In this document: in pieces, positions 51,694 through 61,733 of the stretch
How positions within the stretch are numbered: position 1 is the stretch's first letter
Layout: each line of letters begins with the position of its first letter
Origin: Cylindrotheca closterium
Lineage: Eukaryota; Bacillariophyta; Bacillariophyceae; Bacillariales; Bacillariaceae
Reading direction: 5' to 3'
Length of the DNA stretch: 64,000 bases
NCBI GenBank assembly: GCA_933822405.4
Contig: CAKOGP040002003.1
Location: forward strand, 62,001 to 126,000
Program-made: the position numbers and the translations under genes
The notes under the pieces: model-generated
The model's input: only the letters and a program-made list of their open reading frames with translations
Databases searched by the model: none
What the model was told of the DNA's origin: nothing

Positions 51694-54401
51694 ATGAATT
51701 CCACTTTCAATAATAACGCTGATGAGAATCCACAATCTTCGGAGGGAACCTACGATGGAGGTTCAGAAGGATACGAATGTGAGATTCGTCAGGAGGATCA
51801 ACCTTGTCATGATCAGCTCCCTAATGTCGAATCTTACAAGGCCATGATGGGAATTCATCGAACGAAACCTTCCAACAAGAAAGCAGCAGGAATGATCCAA
51901 ACGAAGATCATTGAAAAATTGGCGAAAAGGATACCAGCCACAGAAATTGACAAGACGGATACCTCACGTAGATCGATGGATCCTCCTGAACAGTATCCTG
52001 ATGACTGGGGTGGTCTGATGAAAGATCCTTCCGGAGAAACTTTCACAGATGACTACTACGACGAAGAAGACGAGGGCCAGCGTCCGGATCTTGTGAGGAA
52101 TCATACCGATGACAATGACTTGGAATCGTATTCCAAACCAGATCATCTATCATCTACTCGTATACATCAATTGTGTTGGAGACTTTGCTTGCTGATCACC
52201 ATCAGTGTCTTATTGGCGGCCCTTGGCTTTGCTGTGATTATGATGACATCGAATATGAACGGATGGTCAGAAGGCGGCAATAGTGATGTACGCACTGGAG
52301 GTTTTGTCCAGGGGGAAACCCAGCAATATTTGAAAGTTCGAAACTACCTACTCAATATTGGCAAACTTCCCTACAATCGCACCTACGACAATTATGATCC
52401 AGATAGCATTGAGGCTGTGCAAACCACTTCAGAACCACAACCATTGTCAAGGCGAGAATTGCTATTCAATGACACCAGTCCCCAATATTTGGCCGCTCAG
52501 TGGTTGGCCCATGGGGATGATTCGTTCATGCCCGTTCCAACGAATAACCAGAAGGGATATAATCAGCGATATGCCATGGCTGTCATCTATTTTGCCCTTG
52601 GTGGCAAGGAATGGTTTCGAAACTACAATTTTCTGTCTGCCGGTCACATTTGTACCTGGAAGGAGGAATACAACCTCCAAGCCATTGCAGAGGCGTCGAA
52701 AAGTGGAATCAATACCGAACTAGCGACTCTTTTGGGTGTTCACAACAATGATGACTGGAAGTCATCCATTGGCAGCAGTGATCAAACAATCATTCATGGA
52801 GTTCATGATTGTGTCAATGATGCGGAAGGCAACTTCTTTCCAAAGGCACTTTATTTGCGTACGTATTTTGGTTTATTCATCGTATCAACTTGTGATGAGA
52901 CTCGCAGCCACTAACTCTATGTGTACATAATATGTCTATATTAGCACATAACAATCTGAATGGACGGATACCTGATGAAATTGGTATCCTGAACGAGCTC
53001 GAGCTTTTGAATGTTGAATTCAACCCACTTGTCAGGGGTAAATTGACCGGTCATTTGCAAGAATTGAAATACCTCCGACACTTGGGCCTTCAGTTTTGCA
53101 ATCACGAAGGCCACATTCCAATGTGGATTCCAGGTTTGTCACAACTGCAATTCTTGGGGCTGGGAGCCAATCGTTTTGATGGCGATATACCCTATGACAT
53201 TGGGCTTCTATCGAACCTCAAGGTTTTGGGTTTGGATAATATGAACGTGCACGGGGATCTTGGCATGTTCGCGGCGCTGTCCAACTTGGAAACTTTGTAC
53301 TTGGAAAATACCTTTATTCACGGAGGCATCAGCTCTGTCTTATTGGAGCTTTGGCCGAAACTGGTAGAGATTGATGTCAGCTCGTGTGATCTTACCGGGA
53401 CGCTTCCGGCTGACTTGTGGGATGGGGTATTTCCGAGTTTGAAGGTATTGGACCTGCATGGGAACAAAATCGAAGGACCCATACCTTCTCCACCACCTCA
53501 AAACTTGATGAGTGGGGAGTCATGGGAATTGGAGTATTTAGCTTTGAACCAAAATCAATTTACAGGAATGGTCCCAGAAAAAATTGCAGCCTTTGGAAAG
53601 CTGAAGCACTTGGATATCAGTGAAAACAGTTTGTCCTTCCAACTACCCGAAAAGCTGGGCGAGCTTACCAACTTGGAATACTTGATTGTTGGAAACAACC
53701 AGTTTGTAGAGTCGGAAGTTCCAAAGTTTCTGATTGAACTCACAGAATTGCGAGAACTCAGCGTTGGTCAAACAAACTTGGTCGGTACCATTCCAGCCTT
53801 TCTTGAATATCTATCGCATTTGGAAATCCTTGATCTCCGTACGTCCAATCCGGCGTCATTGCTTGTTCTTTAATTTTGTCTCTTCTCACAATTCCCAATT
53901 ATTTGTTCGCTCCATGTAGATAATAACGGTTTGTTTGGTACTTTGCCTACTGAGCTTTCGAGCTTGATAGAGCTAAGGCACTTGATTCTAAAAGGGAATG
54001 ATCTCTCTGGAGACTTTCCTTCGCAGCAACTTTCGGAACTCAGTCACCTTGAGGTTCTCCTTGTGGAACAAAACCAATTCCATGGAACTGCTGATGCTAT
54101 CTGCGACTCGGATGGTGGCATTGCAGAATTCGTTGCCGATTGCGGGGCGAATGATCCGAGTGGAAGTACTAGACACAGGATTGGAAGCAACAGCACCATC
54201 CCAACACGAGACGGCGCGGTTGGAGACTTGATAGGTGGCAACTTCCCGTCGCCGGACCAAACTGGCATTATCACTTGCCCGTGTTGTTCCATTTGTTGCA
54301 ACGTCGGCGATACTAGCTGCCATAACTGGGTACGTCAAGAACATATGGACACGATATGGAAGTACGGGTACAAAAAACGACGATACTCGTACTATTTATA
54401 A
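51694..54401 (+). CDS. Membrane leucine-rich-repeat protein
   Basis: Exons 51694-52858, 52945-53838 and 53920-54401 give 846 residues. I start at the ATG for MNSTFNNN; the frame opens earlier only with TTG. Residues 1-155 are hydrophilic and acidic, then a membrane helix lies at about 164-185 (LLITISVLLAALGFAVIMM). The rest is extracytoplasmic by charge pattern: a region with WLAHGDD, YFALGGKEWF and VHDCVNDAEG resembling the plant LRR N-cap (Trp and Cys positions), then about 12 LRRs of the LxxLxxLxLxxNxLxGxIP class. The tail has Cys pairs (CPCCSICC). Both introns are phase 1, use GTACGT donors, and cut at the same place in a repeat (LYL|PHNNLNG and LDL|HNNGLFG). A kinase domain is missing, as in LRR receptor-like proteins. 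Ligand unknown. Confidence 0.85.
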
Positions 54402-54532
54402 GGTATTCCAGGATTGGGTGGATGGCTCAGATGCCACTGTTTCAAATAGCGCAGCCATTTGTACGATATTTGTACCTGTAGATTATACCATATTCCGAAG
54501 CAGTTGTCTGAGTTGGAAAGAGTGCTTTACTT

Positions 54533-55426
54533 TTAGTTATCGGTGAGGCCAGTGATATTCAAAAATGCTCCCTTTTCATCGCGAACCATGGGGTGAATCT
54601 TGGTCAAAATCCCCAAGCTTTCGATCGTTGGGATTCCACCATAGATGTGGGGGCAGATCCATCGGTTCTGCTTGATTTGATCTGGAACACCAGCATCACC
54701 TACGGGCAGACCATCTTCGTCCTTTGTAATGATCCCAACGCTGGTCAACGCAGATCGGCTCACTTGCAGACAAATCCATTCCGCTTTGGACGATTGATAA
54801 AAGTGGTTGGCAGTATCAATCAGTCTTTGTGGAACCGCAGTAGCATGAGTGAAAAATCCATCTTGCTCAAAAGTGGGAGGAAAGTATGCCTTTTGAGATT
54901 TCACGGCTTCTTCCCAACGAGGCTTCTCGCACATGTGATACAAAATATCTGGATCTCGAGTTTGTCCTTCGCCGACGAGGCATCCCATGACTTCCGGCTC
55001 CTCCTTTTTCTCGTCGCCATCCATTTTGTGTAGCTTCAAAAGCTTACTGGTAACGTCACTTGGCTCGTCACCTTCTTCTCGGTGACAGCGATCGGGACGA
55101 AAGGCTGGAAGGCAGACGGGGACGTACTCGGTGGGTGCCACTGGAAAGACGGGACGAAATCGTTCTCCCTTGGCAACAAAGCAGGTATCGCCAGCATTGA
55201 CCTCCATAGTTTCTCCGTCTCCATAATGCAAGACCATCTTTCCCTTGCGAACGCAGAGCCATTCATCATAATCCAACGTCAGCCATGGTTCTGCGGTCGG
55301 TTCGGAAACGGTCACGTAGGCAATGGAAATGGTATCATCTTGGGTGGCGACATTTCCAGCGAGCTCGTCAATGGTGAGACCATCGATTTGGACTACCACT
55401 TGCGATGAACCGATTAGCTTGGGCAT
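54533..55426 (-). CDS. Cupin-DUF952 fusion protein
   Basis: Intronless, 297 residues from an ATG at 55426. Residues about 30-115 have a cupin pattern: EPWLTLDYDEWLCVRKGKMV, LHYGDGETMEVNAGDTCFVAKGE, with GD and GE turns typical of a small beta barrel, though a full set of metal-binding His is not visible; the sequence looks like an EutQ-type cupin. Residues about 160-290 match DUF952: ILYHMCEKPRWEEA, GFFTHATAVPQRLIDTANHF, WICLQVSRSALTS, and RWICPHIYGGIPTIESLG. DUF952 proteins are small and of unknown function, often annotated near glutathione or toxin-like folds. The fusion suggests a single small-molecule-binding protein. Downstream of it is the LRR gene on the opposite strand, with about 130 bp between stops. 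Confidence 0.82.
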   Translation of the reverse strand: MPKLIGSSQVVVQIDGLTIDELAGNVATQDDTISIAYVTVSEPTAEPWLTLDYDEWLCVRKGKMVLHYGDGETMEVNAGDTCFVAKGERFRPVFPVAPTEYVPVCLPAFRPDRCHREEGDEPSDVTSKLLKLHKMDGDEKKEEPEVMGCLVGEGQTRDPDILYHMCEKPRWEEAVKSQKAYFPPTFEQDGFFTHATAVPQRLIDTANHFYQSSKAEWICLQVSRSALTSVGIITKDEDGLPVGDAGVPDQIKQNRWICPHIYGGIPTIESLGILTKIHPMVRDEKGAFLNITGLTDN

Positions 55427-56396
55427 GGTGATGTTATTCTATCTGTTTGTGTGTGTATCTGTGAAGCGGTATGTGTGTGTGTGTGTGTGTGTCAATGAAC
55501 TTATTTAGAATGATTAGGATTGATGTGTCAGAAAATTCTCGAACTACGTTTGTTTTGTGGGAATTTTGGACAATGAGTCAGATCGTGACTGACCTTGAGG
55601 GGGACCTAACCCTAACCCAACCCTAACAGTCAGCAAACTGCTAGTATCATTGTCAGGGATAAATTACGTTGTACCCATCTACCGGTACGTGTACGTAGTA
55701 CTGTATCCATCTGCGTATTACATGCAGAGCCTGTCTACCGGGAGGTACCTTGTAGTCTTTGGCTGATTCTGAATGCTCAAGTACCAACTTGAAACTACAC
55801 TGTATGTGTTTCGCTACTTCGCGGGAACCGCTTCAGTACCTTGGTACCACTACTACAGGTACACGTGTAGGCAGCAGACAGCAAGCACCGCAGCCAGATA
55901 CCGTAGACTAGTGTAAGTATGCTTTTTTATGAAGTTTTATTGCAGACAGCCCAAGAATCAATTTGAAGCTCTTTTCGAATGTGGCAGTTCATTCTTGGAG
56001 ATGGTTATGCATGTTGTACCTGGTAGTATCCATCTACTTTATATTGTACCTACATATTCCATACTGGTATATCCATCTCCTTGTTGTCATTGCATGCTTG
56101 ATCGTGGAGTTGACTTGCTCGAATTTTCCAACTGGCGTGATTCGCACTGGCCGGAAAGATTCTTAAATCTCTTGGCTGAAACACATCATGTGTGATGTTA
56201 TCAAGAAATTTCTCGCTGTTATGTAGAGGCTTCTGGTCGTTTTCAAAAAAATATCAAATGCAAATATGCATGGATTGGATCCAAGACTTTTCACCAAAAA
56301 ACCTCAAACTCGAGGACAAAAATCACAGCCAACATCTTCATATAAAACGAACCCTTCATCATCAATCGTATATATATATTCAAGCAACAAACAATA
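55427..56396. other. Spacer with telomere-like repeat
   Basis: Begins with a GTGTGTGT run (about 55471-55490), the leader of the cupin gene on the minus strand. CCTAACCCTAACCCAACCCTAAC at about 55605-55627 resembles the telomere unit TTAGGG in reverse. Many GGTACC words follow (55744, 55840). A frame of 88 codons at 55929 has no domain. The right end is the leader of the first small-protein gene. Confidence 0.45.
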
Positions 56397-56660
56397 ATGG
56401 CCGACCAATTCAATTCATCCATCGCATCCCCTCGTTGGCTACCAAAGACTCCAACCTCGCCAAGATCGACAGGCACTACCAACAGCAAGGATGAATTTGC
56501 AGTATCCAACGAAACTGGATTCTCAAAGTTCATGAAGAAGTTTGGTAGGAAAACGCAAGCAAAGAATAATACTGGCAATCTTCAGCAGGAGTGGTCGAGG
56601 CAAAACATGATGAATCTGAGTATGGGAGTTTCAACGCCCAACTTGGATATTTCACGATAG
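56397..56660 (+). CDS. Small conserved protein, tandem family, copy 1
   Basis: 87 residues, intronless, start MADQFNSS. Most of it is Ser/Thr/Asn/Pro-rich and probably disordered, with SPRW and TSPRST motifs. The C-terminal third has a strong match to the gene at 57385: FSKFMKKFGRKTQAKNN, then EWSRQNMMNLSMGVSTP and NLDISR at the end. No signal peptide or membrane helix is seen. A basic helix (KFMKKFGRKT) with a hydrophobic face could bind a partner or membrane. Neither family nor role is known to me. Confidence 0.75.
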   Translation: MADQFNSSIASPRWLPKTPTSPRSTGTTNSKDEFAVSNETGFSKFMKKFGRKTQAKNNTGNLQQEWSRQNMMNLSMGVSTPNLDISR

Positions 56661-57384
56661 AACCTCCAGAATGCCAATCCTTCAGAATGCCAATCCTTCA
56701 GAATGCCAACGATTGCATTTTGCATTGCTGCCGGTCAAGATATATATATATAGAGGGAGAGAGACCACATGCTGGCCTCGTATCCCAGTTTTAATCGAAC
56801 AATAGACATTTAAAAACACTATAATACATAAAACTACACCCCACAGTATAATATAAAACTGTTGACTGGCATGAGATAGTCCTATTGATATCGTTACATC
56901 CCGCTAATATCTTTTATATACACAGTCATCTGCTGGTACCGGTAGAGATTTTCTATTGGCAAGTGGAATCAATCAAGCTAGTCCGAGAACCACTTCCCGT
57001 ATTCAAATCAACCTTCCTTTCTTTCAAGAAGATGCTTGCGTGTTTTAGCACCTATGGTGTGTCCATCCATTTCTCCGGTATCCTTCTCCTTTCCTTTCCT
57101 TTCTCCTTGTTCTTGTCATTGCTATATATATTATATATTATGGAATTGCATTCCATCTCACATGATTCGAGGAGCAAGCACATTGCATTGAGCGCAATGT
57201 GCCGGAGGGGCGGGTGGTTAAAAAACCCAATCGGTCCACTGCGGATATTTTTCGGGAAAATAGCACGATGACAGAGAGGCTATTTTTTAAAGTTGACAGT
57301 GCAATAAAACAGGTACAAAAACACAACAGGCAAAAGTTACAGCAACCCTCATACTGATATCCTTGACAGACTCAAGTATAGATA
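56661..57384. other. Spacer between the two small-protein genes
   Basis: Begins with a CCTTCAGAATGCCAA tandem near 56670-56706, then AT-rich runs including ATATATATATAG near 56742. A 128-codon plus-strand frame at 56885 starts with TTG or similar and lacks domain support. Confidence 0.4.
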
Positions 57385-57669
57385 ATGGCCGACGAACTCA
57401 ACACACACATCGGGGAGATTCCAAAGCCTCATTACTCTCCAGGAACGCCAGCGACTAATTCTCATCACTCTCCAAGAACCAACCACCACAATAAGGACGA
57501 TATGGCAGAATCCAGTAGTAATAAAAGTGGAATCTCCACGTTCATGAAAAAGTTTGGTCGAAAAACGCATGCAAATAATTCTGTCAATCTCGCAACGGAG
57601 TGGACAAGACACAACATGATGAATTTGAGCATGGGAGTGTCAACGCCCAGTTTGGATCAGTCGCGATGA
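57385..57669 (+). CDS. Small conserved protein, tandem family, copy 2
   Basis: 94 residues, intronless, start MADELNTH. It has SPGTP, SPRTNHH and KDDMAESSS in the disordered half and the shared C-terminal block FMKKFGRKTHANNS, EWTRHNMMNLSMGVSTP, then SLDQSR. The order of motifs, the MAD start and the length match copy 1, so both are real genes from a duplication 1 kb apart. The conservation at the C-terminus, against free drift before it, shows selection on that block. Function unknown. Confidence 0.75.
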   Translation: MADELNTHIGEIPKPHYSPGTPATNSHHSPRTNHHNKDDMAESSSNKSGISTFMKKFGRKTHANNSVNLATEWTRHNMMNLSMGVSTPSLDQSR

Positions 57670-57870
57670 AATGACCATGATTGCAATGCTGTCATCAATC
57701 AAAAGCGAGACCGCATATATTTGGTCTCATCTTCTCCGATATGATTGAAGAATCCAAAAGGGCACAAGATTACAGTAATTTTATGCGCTTGTCAAAACGA
57801 ATTTGACTGGTAGAATTGTAAAGAGTAGTATGCAAACGTTTGATCCTATTGACATGCCGTCCTTTGCGTT

Positions 57871-59214
57871 TTATACAGGCAAAGGTGCCTTGTCCGCAAG
57901 TCGAACCAAGTGACAAAAGGCATCCGTCCCATATCCCTCCATACTCATCAGATCCAAATCCCCACCAAAATACCTCGAGTAGGCCCGACTTAAAGGCAAC
58001 CCATACCCCAAACCTGCCAAGACGGACCCATTCTCAATAGCACCATTCAGTTGCTTGGTGGCATTGAAAAATTCTTGTTGGACTTTGGGTGACGCAGTGG
58101 TGAAGAGATAACTCCAAATCTTGCTCATTTCGGACCGTGGAATACCACCTCCTTGGTCCGACACTTTGATAATCACATCTTCGTTTTCCGTTCCATCGGC
58201 AATCACCACTCGTATCGGTGGTTTTTCTTCACTGTCCTTGTGATATTCCATAGTGGCTCGCATGGAATTCTTGATGAGTTCCAATAATATATAATGGAGA
58301 TGGGTAGGAATGTAGCAAAAGGTCAATTGCATTTTCCCACTCACTTGCACCTTGGGGGCCTGACCAGGACCAAACTGTTGATGACAGAGTAACGTGGCAT
58401 CTTCAATGGCCCTTTGCACCACACGGCTCGGCGAGGTCTTTCGATTGATCATGCCTACATATTCTTTGGGGATACTCTTACCCAGTGGATCGTTCAAGAG
58501 TTGATGCCGGAGAGCTAGATACTGACCCGCCAATACTCGAATGCCCACGCGTGACATGTAAAATCGATCGAGAAAGGCTTCGTCGACCATGGAAAGGCCA
58601 TGGTCGTGGTCCAGTGGCATCACTGGATATTGCTGCTGTACTTGTTGAAACCTTAGCTCCAAAACACCCCTTGCCATTTGCCGCAACACATTGGAGTGAT
58701 TCTGATACAAATTTTGCAAGAGTCTGCCAAAGTCTTGTTCGGCCTGAGGAGAGGAAGGTTTTGGTTGGTCCAACAAGTCCAAAAAACTGGAAAGATAGGT
58801 GGAACGGACTTGTTGGACACTGGGCATTTCTTGCAATACCGCCAGGGAATCCAGATCTTGTATTCGGTGGGCCAATCGGATGGGAAGTTCTTCTTGGAGC
58901 ATGGTTGCCATTTGCATCAACATTTGTTCCCGAAGGACACGTTTTTCACGAGCCTGATAATGGTCCGTATCGCTGACACTATTCATCAGCATCATGTCTT
59001 TGAGGGATATTGTCGTTTGCTTTTTGGAAGCATATTCGTGGATCAGGTCCGAGATTTCATGATTGTTGTAATTGTTCTGATTGTGCTGAATCAAACTGCT
59101 GCTGGATGATCTCGAGGACGACGATGTTCGAGATAGTCGATTATGGTGAACCCCACGCATAGCGATTGCGCTAGGAGACTGACTGTGAAGTCGTCTCAAT
59201 AACGTGGTTCTCAT
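57871..59214 (-). CDS. PDK: Pyruvate dehydrogenase kinase, mitochondrial
   Basis: Intronless, 447 residues from the ATG at 59214 (MRTTLLRRLHSQSPSA), which gives a typical mitochondrial targeting peptide; the frame also opens at 59286, adding 24 hydrophobic residues that would hide it. The N-terminal four-helix region includes LPIRLAHRIQDLDSL and YLSSFLDLLD. The ATP-binding GHKL domain has N-box ELIKNSMRATMEYH, G1 DQGGGIPRSEM, YLFTTAS, and GLGYGLPLSRAYSRYFGGDL near the C-terminus. It phosphorylates the E1-alpha subunit of pyruvate dehydrogenase and so lowers the flow of pyruvate into acetyl-CoA. The sequence GYGTDAFCHL fits PDK better than branched-chain ketoacid dehydrogenase kinase. The region around 25-55 is Ser/Asn-rich and may be transit peptide. 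Confidence 0.91.
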   Translation of the reverse strand: MRTTLLRRLHSQSPSAIAMRGVHHNRLSRTSSSSRSSSSSLIQHNQNNYNNHEISDLIHEYASKKQTTISLKDMMLMNSVSDTDHYQAREKRVLREQMLMQMATMLQEELPIRLAHRIQDLDSLAVLQEMPSVQQVRSTYLSSFLDLLDQPKPSSPQAEQDFGRLLQNLYQNHSNVLRQMARGVLELRFQQVQQQYPVMPLDHDHGLSMVDEAFLDRFYMSRVGIRVLAGQYLALRHQLLNDPLGKSIPKEYVGMINRKTSPSRVVQRAIEDATLLCHQQFGPGQAPKVQVSGKMQLTFCYIPTHLHYILLELIKNSMRATMEYHKDSEEKPPIRVVIADGTENEDVIIKVSDQGGGIPRSEMSKIWSYLFTTASPKVQQEFFNATKQLNGAIENGSVLAGLGYGLPLSRAYSRYFGGDLDLMSMEGYGTDAFCHLVRLADKAPLPV

Positions 59215-59809
59215 GGCGAATGTATAATGTTTGATTGTATAATATATGATGGCTGTCAGTAATAAGTTGAATCGTATTGACATCACTTACAAAACGAGAA
59301 TGCACGGCAATATAGGTGACGTTGCTCGTTGTCAAAAATGACGCGACTACGTCAGTACTGGTGATGGCCGCACGATTGATTGCACTATTTTTTTTATACT
59401 CTCAACTCGAGGCACACACCATGCCTAAACCAATTTCAAAGTAGAGAGTTTGTTGTTTTGTTTATAGTCCCATTATGTAACCGATACGCATAGATGCAGT
59501 GCCGCAGCTGCAGCGTAATGCAGCCACCAAGCACTTCACGAAAGGATAGTTTACAAATATACAATTCAAATCCATTTCCGTACCCATCCGTTTCTTTGGC
59601 AAAGCCGCTGACCAACAACAGACATGATAGTTTAACCCCTAATTCCAAAAACCGCCGACTGAATCTGACTGCGGTAGCGTCCATATATATGCCTGTTTGG
59701 TAAGCTTGCTGTACCAGGTAGGACCTAGTTGCCCAATTTGCGTTGCTTTTGTATTGCCCCATTGACGTTTCTCTGTTTTCTTTCTTCGTTCTTCTCTCAA
59801 ATGTTTTTA
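59215..59809. other. Spacer between minus-strand genes
   Basis: Promoter of the kinase gene and 3' region of the next minus-strand gene. A 128-codon minus frame at 59436-59822 overlaps the 3' end of the acidic gene and lacks a domain. Nothing else seen. Confidence 0.4.
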
Positions 59810-61015
59810 TTATACACCCCACAGTGATGCCCGTGGCTTCTTTTGTGCCTTGGCAACCACCATTTCATCAAATTGTCCCATTCTGCGTGCAAAAGCGGAC
59901 AAGAGTTGACTCTTGTCGAGAGATTCTTCCCGCAGTAGCTCCCAAGTTTCTTCCAAAGTCCTACTGTCCTTTAGACCTTTTTGAACGCTCAATACTTTTT
60001 TGGAATGTCGCATGCGATGCTTGCTGATGAGCTTCGACAAGTGTCCTTCTAGGCCCCTCAAAAAGGATTCCGATGCTGAATCGGAGGTCGACAGCAAATC
60101 CTTCAACAAATCTTTCATTAAGTCTTCATCTTCCAAACAATCGCAACGCATGATATCTTCCAACAACTCGACGTGATTTCGGTTGTACGACTTGCAAAAG
60201 CGGATCGCCTCCGTGACACTTTTCTTCATCGTGTCAAACTCGGATCCCTGCCACCACATGTCGGTCCGGTCTTTGATGCATTCGACTTCATGTACCGTTA
60301 CATTCAGAGCGTCGGGATCATCACTTTTCTCGGACCAGCGAATGCAAGAGGCACGGCGATTCCCTGATGAGGATTCTGCTGCTGCTTCTTTTCCGTCATC
60401 GTCAACATCATCATCGTCATCGTCGTTCCGCTCCGTGACTTCATCTTCGAGATCTTCCAAGCCAGATTCCATCACAACATCCAAGCCAAAAATCTTTCGC
60501 GCGATGGGTGGTATTTTCAGTATCACTTGCTTCTTCTTTTGTGCTTGCTGCTTTTCTTCTGGCTTTTCTTGTTTTTGTATGGTAGGTGTTGGTTCAGTGA
60601 CTTGCGCTTCCTGTGATTGTTCAGATGACGCTTCAGGTGGTAGTTCAGATGAAACTTCAAGCGGAGTCTGAGAAGAAGGAGGTGATTCTGATGTCGGGGA
60701 AGAATAGATCCCATTGGTATCTAACACTTCCGCTTCTACCGCTTCATCGGTATGTTCGTCTCCCTTCCCCGAGAGTTCAACATCGTCTTCAACGATGAAT
60801 ACAATTTCACCCTCATCAGGCATTTCCTGAGGTTTGGAGTTCAGAGGTTTTCCCAAATTGGACAAACGTTCCCCAATCTGCTTTGTTTTTGGTTCCACCA
60901 AAGCCACCATACGACCTTTTTCTTGCTGTACCACTAAGCTTCCAGCCGATGCCAATCTTCGAAACAAGTCCATCAGCGGAAAACATGGTGGACCGTCCGT
61001 AGTTGAGGATGTCAT
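59810..61015 (-). CDS. Hypothetical acidic protein
   Basis: Intronless, 401 residues from the ATG at 61015 (MTSSTTDG); the frame opens at 61066 with ATG, adding 17 residues without support. Residues 1-180 are acidic and Pro/Ser/Gln-rich (LPPEASSEQ, QKQEKPEEKQQ). The region 180-401 contains a helical block: RRASCIRWSEKSDDPDALN, then VHEVECIKDRTDMWWQGSEF, AIRFCKSYNRNHVELLEDIM, LRGLEGHLSKLISKHR, and GQFDEMVVAKAQKK. The WW-Q-EF segment resembles a domain I remember from diatom and oomycete proteins of unknown function. An Asp run lies near 198. No targeting sequence is clear. Confidence 0.72.
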   Translation of the reverse strand: MTSSTTDGPPCFPLMDLFRRLASAGSLVVQQEKGRMVALVEPKTKQIGERLSNLGKPLNSKPQEMPDEGEIVFIVEDDVELSGKGDEHTDEAVEAEVLDTNGIYSSPTSESPPSSQTPLEVSSELPPEASSEQSQEAQVTEPTPTIQKQEKPEEKQQAQKKKQVILKIPPIARKIFGLDVVMESGLEDLEDEVTERNDDDDDDVDDDGKEAAAESSSGNRRASCIRWSEKSDDPDALNVTVHEVECIKDRTDMWWQGSEFDTMKKSVTEAIRFCKSYNRNHVELLEDIMRCDCLEDEDLMKDLLKDLLSTSDSASESFLRGLEGHLSKLISKHRMRHSKKVLSVQKGLKDSRTLEETWELLREESLDKSQLLSAFARRMGQFDEMVVAKAQKKPRASLWGV

Positions 61016-61733
61016 CTTCGTGTTGTTGTATACAGCGTAGTGTATTATTGAAGGCATATAACACAACTAATCATCGACTAGAAAGAATTTGAGGCTTGAC
61101 CCGTTGTGGTTTCTTTGTCTGAAGTCCTGTACTGTGAAGGAGACAGAAAGGAGATGTTCCAGATGACACTTTACGATCAACTGGTGTAACCAGCAGTAGG
61201 CAGCAAGCAGGTTATGTCCGAACGAATGTTTCGTGTGTGTCCCAAAATCAACAAGTTGAAGTGATGTAAGTTTTTGATTGCGTATTGGGTCATTATGTAG
61301 TGGGCTACGTGAGTACACGTAGAACATGAATTTCCGTAACATGTGAGAAAGTTCGTATTTATGGGCTTCCAGAGTGATTTAAACCCTACGACAAGAGCAG
61401 TTAATTAACGAGTGTCGCTCCTCGTCTTTCAAATTCGCCCGAAAGGGGCCTAAAACTACGGCAACATAACACTGGAGCAATGGATCCATCTACGCACTAT
61501 TGAGCACTGTTGTAGACTATTCAATCGAAATGGGATCTTCCCAAGCAATGAAAGGAGCCCTCGGAACCAGTCATATGCCATTGCATTGTAGCCAGGCTCT
61601 GTCTAATCGACCAGTCTGATTGACTCGTCAAGGAGGACTACTCTTACCACGACTCAAGCCGCCATGAAAGTGCAATCAGGTCGTGCTTGGCATTCAAGCA
61701 ATGATGGGTGGATAGATGCCTATAGCCAGTACC
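61016..61733. other. Spacer, no gene seen
   Basis: Promoter of the acidic gene and 3' region of the helicase-associated gene. No repeat or domain was noted. Confidence 0.4.

Noticed and set aside
59436..59822. 128-codon minus-strand frame
   Set aside because: Overlaps the 3' end of the acidic gene and has no domain or convincing start.
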